Shown piece by piece: positions 13,699-19,416 of a stretch of DNA of 20,410 nucleotides (positions are counted from its first letter, which is position 1; every line of letters starts with the position of its first letter). Position numbers and translations under genes: made by a program. Below the pieces are notes generated by a model that was given only the letters and a program-made list of their open reading frames with translations, was not told the origin of the DNA and ran no database searches. This DNA comes from Cellulomonadaceae bacterium (lineage in GTDB: Bacteria; Actinomycetota; Actinomycetes; Actinomycetales; Cellulomonadaceae): positions 1 to 20,410 of the forward strand of contig JAITCS010000164.1 in assembly GCA_031282935.1 (NCBI GenBank). The letters run 5' to 3'.

Positions 13699-14379
13699 GT
13701 GGAAATGACTACCCTCTACATCCTGCTCGCCATGCTGCTGCCAATGCTGGTCACCGGCGCCGGCGTGGGGCTGGGGGTGCACCAATACCGCAAGTGGCGC
13801 CAAAAGACCTACCTAATCGCCAAGCGCGAATGGTCGCAGCGGCTGCTCACCGCCGACGAGCAGGTGTGCCAGATCGAGGCCGCTAGCATTGAGGACCCGT
13901 ACGCGCTCAAGCGCGCTGGGCAGGCTCGCGAGCACCTGAACAACGCGTTCGGCTTTTACAGCCAGAACTTCACCGCCGACCATTACCGCCAGGCGCCCCC
14001 GCGTTCGTCCGCGTTGCAGTTGACCACCGCGATGGCTGAGGTGGACAAGAACCTCGCCGCCTCCACCACGGCTCCGGGCAGTTTCGACCGCCTCAAATTC
14101 GTGGGCGCCGATTTCGGGCGCGATTTCGCAAAGGTCGCCGTGGCCAGCGGCACCAAGTTCCTCGAAACCTCGATGGAGAGCCTCAACCGGTACGTGAACG
14201 AGCCGCAAAGCCGCGACGCTTTCGGGTATCGCGGGCTTGGGCAAAACCCCAACTCTGGTGTGGTGGCGCAGGCCATCACCCCCGCTGCGGAGGCCGCCCC
14301 GGAGCCGGTTCTCACCCCGGAGGAGGCCGAGTTCCGCGCGCGTGCCGAGGCCGTGGCCAGGCGCAACGCAGCCGCCTAG
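13699..14379 (+). CDS. membrane-anchored protein of unknown function
   Basis: 226 residues; I do not recognise the family. One N-terminal membrane helix (~5-26, LYILLAMLLPMLVTGAGVGL) is followed by a positive stretch (QYRKWRQK), so the bulk is probably cytoplasmic. The middle is helical (IAKREWSQRLLTADEQ, then ALKRAGQAREHLNNAFGFY), with a later amphipathic segment (SFDRLKFVGADFGRDFAKVA). The tail is Ala/Glu-rich (LTPEEAEFRARAEAVARR). Start GTG 13699: no ribosome site, but TAAAAT at 13686-13691 would put transcription start on or next to the GTG, so it may be leaderless; ATG 13705 is an alternative. GC-rich codon use fits the core genome, unlike adjacent lysA. Confidence 0.7.
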   Translation: MEMTTLYILLAMLLPMLVTGAGVGLGVHQYRKWRQKTYLIAKREWSQRLLTADEQVCQIEAASIEDPYALKRAGQAREHLNNAFGFYSQNFTADHYRQAPPRSSALQLTTAMAEVDKNLAASTTAPGSFDRLKFVGADFGRDFAKVAVASGTKFLETSMESLNRYVNEPQSRDAFGYRGLGQNPNSGVVAQAITPAAEAAPEPVLTPEEAEFRARAEAVARRNAAA

Positions 14380-14394
14380 CGGTTTTCCAACCGA

Positions 14395-14524
14395 GGTTTC
14401 GACAGGCGAGCGCGCGGGTTTCCGCGCGTCAACCGACGGGGTTTAGACATGCGGGCGCCCGTGTTTCCGCGCGTCAACCGACGGGGTTTCAGCAGGCGAG
14501 CGCGCAGATTTCGCGCGTCAACCG
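14395..14524. repeat. three tandem GC-hairpin variants of the dispersed repeat
   Basis: Three units, each beginning GGTTT and ending CGCGCGTCAACCG, start at about 14395, 14439 and 14483. In the first, GGTTTCGACAGGC is followed by GAGCGCGCGGGTTTCCGCGCG and then TCAACC. This is the short repeat GGTTTCGACAGGC+TCAACC split by a 21-base hairpin. The third unit has a slightly shorter hairpin and the second is decayed. They begin 15 bases after the stop of the preceding gene. Confidence 0.88.
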
Positions 14525-14574
14525 CCGGGCGGTGTATTTAGGCCTCTGCCAACCTGGCTATGCCAGCTTTAACG

Positions 14575-14635
14575 GCGCGGTGCAACCGCGCAGTGCAGCC
14601 TAGCTGCGCAGTGCAGCCTAGCTGCGCAGTGCAGC
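14575..14635. repeat. GC-rich tandem 18-bp repeats
   Basis: GCGCGGTGCAACCGCGCA (14575-14592, same as 6211-6228) runs into GCGCAGTGCAGCCTAGCT repeated with an 18-base period at 14588-14605, 14606-14623 and in part at 14624-14635. No function is visible. This is part of the gene-free stretch 14380-14854, which is otherwise filled by the other repeats listed. Confidence 0.8.
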
Positions 14636-14659
14636 GTGGTTTAGCTGCCCGGTGCGTGT

Positions 14660-14700
14660 GGTTTCGACAGGCGGGCGCGCGGATTTCCGCGCGTCAAACC
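14660..14700. repeat. GC-hairpin variant of the dispersed repeat
   Basis: GGTTTCGACAGGC, then GGGCGCGCGGATTTCCGCGCG, then TCAAACC. It directly abuts the 101-bp form at 14706-14806. A fifth, shorter unit (GGCAGGCGGGCGCGCGGATT and TGCGCGTCAACC) lies at 14811-14847. Confidence 0.88.
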
Positions 14701-14705
14701 ACCGG

Positions 14706-14806
14706 GGTTTCGGTGACCGACGCAGCCCGAGTGGAGAGTCCACTAGCGGATTCTACCGAGGGCCAGGAGGGAATAGGGAGCGTAGCGACCGCCACAGGCT
14801 CAACCA
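14706..14806 (-). repeat. 101-bp long form of the dispersed repeat, copy B
   Basis: Reverse complement of copy A at 10432-10532 with about six substitutions and no length change. It ends in the same TGGTTGAGCCTGT and CGAAACC halves. With copy A it forms an inverted pair enclosing the DLW-39, dapL, lysA and 13699 genes. Confidence 0.92.
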
Positions 14807-14854
14807 CCGGATGGCAGGCGGGCGCGCGGATTTCTGCGCGTCAACCGGCGGCGG

Positions 14855-15220
14855 TTAGAGTTCTACCCCAGTGGCGGCAGCGTATTCTGTTACCAGCGGT
14901 TCAAGTATTTTGGTCAATTCGGGAATATCAGTAGTAGCAGCCTCAAACACTTCAATGTCGTTCACTCAGTGGTATTCGTGGGCTAAGAAGTTTCGCATAT
15001 CCACTGCATTTGCTAGCGGGCCAATCCTTGCAGCTATATCTGGATAATGCTCCCTAACCCGTTTCAGCGCTTCGCCAAGAATTCCAAAAGATCGTTCTAC
15101 TGCGCGGACTCGCAGTAAGTCGGCTTGATACTCAGCGGCGTCAAGGTCGCCAATAAAGAGCGTGATTTCTTTACAAGCCTCTAGCGCTTCCCAGAGATAG
15201 GTTCCCGCGTTCTTAGCCAT
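14855..15220 (-). pseudogene. HepT-like HEPN toxin interrupted by an in-frame TGA
   Basis: HEPN-domain ribonuclease toxin of a MntA/HepT (type VII) pair. Starting at ATG 15220, which overlaps the MntA stop by eight bases, the frame reads MAKNAGTYLWEALEACKEIT through FGILGEALKRVREHYPDIAA to the RX4HXY motif R76-NFLA-H81-E-Y83, then stops at TGA 14968-14966 after 84 residues. The same frame continues for 36 more codons (VNDIEVFEAATTDIPELTK to VEL, TAA at 14857-14855), the exact C-terminal helix expected of HepT. The full reading of 121 residues is normal family length. So one codon changed to TGA, or there is readthrough or a sequencing error. The truncated form keeps the active-site motif but loses the last helix. 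Confidence 0.8.
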
Positions 15221-15515
15221 AGTAGGGCACCGCCTCGCTTCTGGCAGCTTTGGCAAAAAACGGATTTCGGATAGCGGAATCGTTAACTAGGTCAACATCG
15301 CGGCCAAATAGTTCCTTAAGTTCCTCCCATAAGCCTAAGTGCGCTTTCGAAGGCCTCTCGACGTCGGATCGCCAAAACACCAGAAAATCATAATCGCTAG
15401 TATCGGGATCAAATCCACCCGTTACAGCCGAACCAAAAGCTTGCATTTTGGTTACTCCATATTTTTGACAGAGATAACCAACTGCTTCACGCTTGTCCAA
15501 TAATTGCTTTTCCAT
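15213..15515 (-). CDS. MntA-like minimal nucleotidyltransferase antitoxin
   Basis: A 100-residue MNT-domain protein. The nucleotidyltransferase signature is complete: G28-S29 in AFGSAVTGGF, D41 and D43 in SDYDFLV, and the third acidic residue D75 in GRDVDLV. In studied HepT/MntA pairs the MNT enzyme transfers AMP to the Tyr of the toxin's RX4HXY motif and thereby silences it; that Tyr is present in the adjacent gene. Start ATG 15515 gives the normal N-terminus; no good ribosome site is seen. The stop is overlapped by the HepT ATG. A palindromic repeat (15546-15569) separates it from the xylanase stop. Confidence 0.87.
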   Translation of the reverse strand: MEKQLLDKREAVGYLCQKYGVTKMQAFGSAVTGGFDPDTSDYDFLVFWRSDVERPSKAHLGLWEELKELFGRDVDLVNDSAIRNPFFAKAARSEAVPYYG

Positions 15516-15545
15516 TATGAATAGTCCGCGTAGTGTGGTTTCGCC

Positions 15546-15569
15546 GGGGTTTCGACAGGCTCAACCACC
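15546..15569. repeat. palindromic repeat that supplies the xylanase stop codon
   Basis: GGGGTTTCGACAGG and CTCAACCACC, a copy of the short repeat. On the minus strand its GGTGGTTGA arm is read as Gly-Gly-stop, the last codons of the xylanase. The repeat therefore lies across the 3' end of that gene and 31 bases upstream of mntA. Confidence 0.88.
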
Positions 15570-16766
15570 GGCGGGGGCGCCGAGGGCTCCGCTTACGGCT
15601 GCGTAGGCTTGCTTGGGGGCTAGATTGTCGTCGAACAGCAACGCCGCCCCTTCGCCTTTGAATAGCGAAGGAATCCATGAATAACTGTCCGCTACCCCCC
15701 AAATGGTCACCCCGGTAACCCCAGGCACTGCCAAAGCATCAGAGATTACCCGCGCATACCATTCGGCTTGCGTGTCCAAATCCTCGGGAATTCGCGCTTC
15801 ATCATTTTCATCAACAAAAATGCGGATGTCCAATTCGGTGATTTCTACGCCTAACCCCAAGGCTGTAAAGCGAGCCATGTTCTCGCGCATGTCGTTGGGG
15901 TATCCGTATTGCAAAGCGAGGTGACCTTGAATCCCAAACCCGTGCAGTGGCACTCCGGCGGCCAGTAATTCCTTGGACAATTCGTAATACGCATCAGACT
16001 TAGCGTTTATGGATTCCACGTTATAGTCATTTAGGTATAGTTGGCAGTTTGGATCCGCCTGGTGGGCGAGGCGCAGGGCCTCGGCAATGATCTCCAGGCC
16101 AAAACGGTCAATCCACGGGTTGCCAACCCGGACACTGCCATCCTCATTGAATATCTCATTGGCAACGTCCCACTGTGCAATGTGCCCCTTATACCGGCCT
16201 ACCACATGATTAATGTGTTGCACCAAAACAGCACGCAATTCTTCATCAGTGGCCGCGCCCTCTTCAAACATATCCCGTAACCATTGCGGATTCTGATTAT
16301 GCCAAAGCAGGCAATGGCCGCGCACTCGTTGCCCGTTCTCTTTGGCAAAGTCAAGCAGCCCGTCCATTTCCGAGAAATGGAATTGGTTCCGGGCCGGGGC
16401 GATTTCTTGCCACTTCCCCTGATTTTCTGGGGTGAGGGAGTTGAATTGTTTTGCGGTTAGGTGTTCCAGAGTTTCGGCCTCGTTGCGCACCTCGTCCGTG
16501 ACAGGCAGTGCGGGGATATCTTTTGCATCCGTGGTGAGGCCGGATATCAGGTCACCGAGGGTGCCATCTTTTTTGGCTTGCCGCAGCAGTGCCGCGCTCA
16601 CAAAAATGTCATCCCCTGTAGGGCGCACGGTGGGTTTGGAACCGCCGTCTTTATCGGCGAGCGAGCCGCCCAAAAGGTGCCCAGCACCGGGCACCACATT
16701 GCCGAGGTAAAACCCGTTCGGGAGTTCTGAGCGTAAGGAGGAAGTTGGGGTGAGGCGTGCGGTCAC
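15561..16766 (-). CDS. GH10 endo-1,4-beta-xylanase, probably intracellular
   Basis: A 401-residue glycoside hydrolase family 10 enzyme that cleaves xylan or xylo-oligosaccharides with retention. Motifs: NSLTPENQGKWQEIAPARNQ (~109-128), GHCLLWHNQNPQWL, RYKGHIAQWDVANE with acid/base E204, LYLNDYNVES, GFGIQGHLALQ, VEITELDI with nucleophile E311, TIWGVADSYSW and ALLFDDN. No signal peptide or membrane helix is seen, and no carbohydrate-binding module. Between GFYLGNVVPGAGH (residues 18-30) and the core there is a ~65-residue stretch longer than usual. GTG 16766 lies seven bases after the mnhC stop with no ribosome site, suggesting coupling to the antiporter operon. The stop codon comes from a dispersed repeat, so the original C-terminus may have been altered. 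Confidence 0.92.
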   Translation of the reverse strand: MTARLTPTSSLRSELPNGFYLGNVVPGAGHLLGGSLADKDGGSKPTVRPTGDDIFVSAALLRQAKKDGTLGDLISGLTTDAKDIPALPVTDEVRNEAETLEHLTAKQFNSLTPENQGKWQEIAPARNQFHFSEMDGLLDFAKENGQRVRGHCLLWHNQNPQWLRDMFEEGAATDEELRAVLVQHINHVVGRYKGHIAQWDVANEIFNEDGSVRVGNPWIDRFGLEIIAEALRLAHQADPNCQLYLNDYNVESINAKSDAYYELSKELLAAGVPLHGFGIQGHLALQYGYPNDMRENMARFTALGLGVEITELDIRIFVDENDEARIPEDLDTQAEWYARVISDALAVPGVTGVTIWGVADSYSWIPSLFKGEGAALLFDDNLAPKQAYAAVSGALGAPAGG

Positions 16767-16773
16767 AAGGCCA

Positions 16774-17190
16774 TTATCGGTTAAGCATTATCGAAAGTCT
16801 TTGATTTTGCTCCGGTGATTCCTTCTGTGTTGGCGGGATTTCGCCTTCAACGGCGCGCAGGCGTTGCACCTCGTACCAGTCCAGGGTGCCGTACTGCCGA
16901 AAAAGGTTCATCACCAGCACCAACAGTACCGCCTGCACGGACACCCCGATCACCACAGAAGTGATCATCAAAGCTTGGGGCACCGGGTCGGCGGTGCCAA
17001 CAATTTCGGTGCCAACCATCGGCGGCACGTAATTCGGGGCGGCGTTTAGGGTGACAAAGAACAGCACCACTGCGATATTCATAATGCCCACTGCCAGCAC
17101 TGTCATCATAATGTTGCGCCTAATGATAACGCCCAGCAGGCCGATAAAGAACAGGATTAGGCCCACGATTTCGCCGGATAACTCAAACAT
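16774..17190 (-). CDS. mnhC: Na+/H+ antiporter subunit C (MrpC/MnhC, NuoK-like)
   Basis: A 138-residue, three-helix NuoK-type subunit of the Mrp antiporter. FFIGLLGVIIRRNIMMTVLAVGIM and ADPVPQALMITSVVIGVSVQAVLL are the MrpC signatures. The cytoplasmic tail (EVQRLRAVEGEIPPTQKE) is ordinary in length. GGAGG in the end of the upstream gene lies 11 bases before ATG 17190; the gap to that gene is six bases. It is the last antiporter gene on this side, and the xylanase follows seven bases later. Confidence 0.93.
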   Translation of the reverse strand: MFELSGEIVGLILFFIGLLGVIIRRNIMMTVLAVGIMNIAVVLFFVTLNAAPNYVPPMVGTEIVGTADPVPQALMITSVVIGVSVQAVLLVLVMNLFRQYGTLDWYEVQRLRAVEGEIPPTQKESPEQNQRLSIMLNR

Positions 17191-17196
17191 GTGCCA

Positions 17197-18105
17197 CTAT
17201 TCCTCCGCCGCAAAAAACAAGAACATAATGGATAAGCCGCAGAACACTTTGACCCCCAAAAGGGCGTTCATCAGCAACATGAATGGTGGGTAAATGCCTG
17301 CGTTGCGCGCATCGAGTAAAACGTAGGCGATGATGGACAGCACGAATAGGACGAATACCAGTTTCTCGATTTTTTGCATGTCGTCGGTGCGCTTGCCCGA
17401 ATATGGGCGCACCAGATATCGGCCCACCACAATCGCCGCCAATATCCCGCCGCCTTGAAAACCGCCACCGGGCGTAAATGGGTCGCCGATAATCATTGCC
17501 GCCCCCACCACAAACAAAATGGGCACCAGCACGCGCACGGCGGTACGCAAAGTGGGGTGCATTTCGTTCACCGCCAAATACTCGGCCGCGCCCCCTCGGT
17601 GCCCAGTATCGGTAAGGTGAACCACAGCCAACACCGCCACGAGCAACATTGACGCCTCGAATACCGTATCGAATACCCGATAACTGAGCAGAATTGAAGT
17701 TACCGGGCTAACTATTCGCTGTGAAGCGAAATAGCTTTCCATTATCTCCACTTGCAGCGGTGCAATGCCTAAACTCGGGGTAGAAACAGTGAAGTAAATC
17801 AGTAACCCGCACACGGTGGTCAGTAAAAATAACGCTGACAACCTAATTCGCAAAAGTTGACGAAAGGGCGGCAATGAAACATCGGTGTATTTCCTGATGG
17901 TAAGCACTAAAAGAATGGTGCCTAACGTTGAGGAAACCACGGCCTCGGACACTGAAACGTCAGGGGCGTGATACAACAAATAGGCCAAGGACGCCCACAA
18001 CCCAAATACGGAGGACAAAATGATGGCGTGTTTGAGGCAGGAGGCTGCGATTGTCAAAATGGCAAAAACAATCAGCATCAGGTAAATGACTTGGCTCAGA
18101 ATCAT
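17197..18105 (-). CDS. fused antiporter subunit: MbhD + MbhE (MrpA C-terminal) + MrpB
   Basis: A 302-residue membrane protein with three parts. Residues 1-75 are MbhD/DUF4040 (CLKHAIILSSVFGLWASLAY, then APDVSVSEAVV with E54 conserved). Residues ~88-165 match MbhE, the C-terminal piece of MrpA (SPVTSILLSYRVFDTVFEAS). Residues ~185-302 are MrpB/MnhB (VRVLVPILFVVGAAMIIGDP, FTPGGGFQGGGILA, GLSIMFL). Together they would form part of the cation/proton path of the complex. Start ATG 18105 overlaps the mnhG stop (TGATG); a longer frame to 18210 reads through mnhG and is not real. The full N-terminal antiporter part of MrpA is not attached. Confidence 0.9.
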   Translation of the reverse strand: MILSQVIYLMLIVFAILTIAASCLKHAIILSSVFGLWASLAYLLYHAPDVSVSEAVVSSTLGTILLVLTIRKYTDVSLPPFRQLLRIRLSALFLLTTVCGLLIYFTVSTPSLGIAPLQVEIMESYFASQRIVSPVTSILLSYRVFDTVFEASMLLVAVLAVVHLTDTGHRGGAAEYLAVNEMHPTLRTAVRVLVPILFVVGAAMIIGDPFTPGGGFQGGGILAAIVVGRYLVRPYSGKRTDDMQKIEKLVFVLFVLSIIAYVLLDARNAGIYPPFMLLMNALLGVKVFCGLSIMFLFFAAEE

Positions 18106-18389
18106 CAGGTTTCCCCATCCTCTCTGGCCCGCGAAAGGATTTGACTCGATGAAATTGGCCCCGTGGCCAACGCAATCAACAACACCAGTAGCGCTTTTGC
18201 CGCCAGCCAACTAACCCCGGCCCGGAAAACCACACCCAAAAGTACGCAAATCATGGCCACTGTGTCAATTTTCGCGGCCGATAAAACTTTCATGGTGAAG
18301 CCGCGAAACCGCAAAATGCCGAAAATACCTAAATAAACCAGCAACACCCCAAGCAGGATGAACGCGTTACCTACCCATTCATTCCACAT
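18105..18389 (-). CDS. mnhG: Na+/H+ antiporter subunit G (MrpG/MnhG)
   Basis: A 94-residue, three-helix protein. LLGVLLVYLGIFGILRFRGF, KVLSAAKIDTVAMICVLLG and LLVLLIALATGPISSSQI fit MrpG (the 'ATGP.S...ILSRA' ending is diagnostic). ATG 18389 has GAGGGG seven bases upstream. It overlaps mnhF by 11 bases and its stop overlaps the start of the next gene, so the operon is tightly coupled. Confidence 0.93.
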   Translation of the reverse strand: MWNEWVGNAFILLGVLLVYLGIFGILRFRGFTMKVLSAAKIDTVAMICVLLGVVFRAGVSWLAAKALLVLLIALATGPISSSQILSRAREDGET

Positions 18390-18801
18390 GATTTATCCCC
18401 TCAGGGTAGTCCCGGCTGACGGTTTTGATGGCGGCAATATTTTCTGCATCACCGTGCGGCTCTAGGGTGGTGGATTCAAACCTGTTTATCGGGCCGGTAT
18501 GGGTGGCCAACCGCAACCGCCCCGGAGGCCGATTCACTTTGTCCTTCTTGTTGCGCTCAACAATGTAATCCGCCAAGGCAATAATTCCTATGTAAGAGAG
18601 CAAAACATAAATGAGGGCGATATCTAAATAAAAAGTGTTACCGGAACTAACGGCCAGAATGATAATGATCATGGTAATCTTGGCCGAAACCAGATTGTAG
18701 CCGAGCAAACGCTTCCATTTGCTCGGCCCCCGAATCAGCGCCAAACCCGCAATAGCGGCAGCCACCGCGAGTGCCACCTTAACTCCGTCTAAAAACGTCA
18801 C
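18379..18801 (-). CDS. mnhF: Na+/H+ antiporter subunit F (MrpF/MnhF) with a long tail
   Basis: 140 residues. The first ~85 are a three-helix MrpF (LALIRGPSKWKRLLGYNLVS, ILAVSSGNTFYLDIALIYVLLSYI). The remaining ~55 residues form a hydrophilic tail (KDKVNRPPGRLRLATHTGP to SRDYPEGINHVE) beyond the usual end of the family (about 85-100). GTG 18801 overlaps the mnhE TGA as GTGA. The tail runs up to the mnhG start and may simply be the filled overlap. Confidence 0.92.
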   Translation of the reverse strand: MTFLDGVKVALAVAAAIAGLALIRGPSKWKRLLGYNLVSAKITMIIIILAVSSGNTFYLDIALIYVLLSYIGIIALADYIVERNKKDKVNRPPGRLRLATHTGPINRFESTTLEPHGDAENIAAIKTVSRDYPEGINHVE

Positions 18802-19415
18802 TTCGCCCCCTCGCCTCCGCTAGCGGCCTTGGCCAAGGTTTCCTCACGCAGCTTCTTGGCCCGGCGAGCCGCTGCGATACGCGCCGACCGCGCCCTGCCG
18901 CCCACCATCGGCGCGCTCACGGCCTCAATGCGGTGCTCAATCTCTTCACAACCCGCCCGCGCAGCGGCCACGTCCTTGCCAATGCCGATAATCGTAAGCA
19001 AAGAATCTTTTCGGCCCACCACCATGGTGCCCGGGGTCAAAATAATGAACGTACACAACAGAAATATCGAAAGGTCGTCTTCCAATACCGATTGGTATCT
19101 GAAAGCCACGGTGTCGGTATCGCCACGCAAAATCGCTTTCGCCATCGTAAAAGCAGAGGTGAATATCAGACGAAATACGGCTGGGAATAACGCTAAACCG
19201 GCCCGCCACCCTATCCAGAGCTCATCAACGTAAGAGCGGTGTATCACCATTCTGGTGCCCAGCAAAGCGGCTATCGCCACCAAGATCCCAGATATTACCA
19301 GCAGTGGGCTAAACCCTTCATTCATTATCAGCCACACCCCGGTAAGGGCGATAATCAAAGGAATAGAGCGCACAAAACGTTCTGGCCGCCCGTGTAGTAA
19401 GTTTAGTTTGGCCAT
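18798..19415 (-). CDS. mnhE: Na+/H+ antiporter subunit E (MrpE/MnhE)
   Basis: 205 residues. MrpE core: RSIPLIIALTGVWLIMNEGF, a second helix, FPAVFRLIFTSAFTMAKAIL, the VAFRYQSVLEDDLSIFLLCT segment, and FIILTPGTMVVGRKDSLLTI, the strongest signature. The tail has HRIEAV and a basic Ala/Lys/Arg region (RAKKLREETLAKAA). ATG 19415 lies two bases after the upstream subunit's TAA; the longer frame to 19466 overlaps it and was rejected. Confidence 0.93.
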   Translation of the reverse strand: MAKLNLLHGRPERFVRSIPLIIALTGVWLIMNEGFSPLLVISGILVAIAALLGTRMVIHRSYVDELWIGWRAGLALFPAVFRLIFTSAFTMAKAILRGDTDTVAFRYQSVLEDDLSIFLLCTFIILTPGTMVVGRKDSLLTIIGIGKDVAAARAGCEEIEHRIEAVSAPMVGGRARSARIAAARRAKKLREETLAKAASGGEGAK

Positions 19416-19416
19416 G

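Noticed and set aside
14560..14934. Plus-strand frames of 68-124 residues over the repeat field
   Set aside because: They translate the repeat units; the peptide GFYRGPGGNRERSDRHRLN recurs on the opposite strand over copy A at 10416-10778, showing it is repeat-derived.
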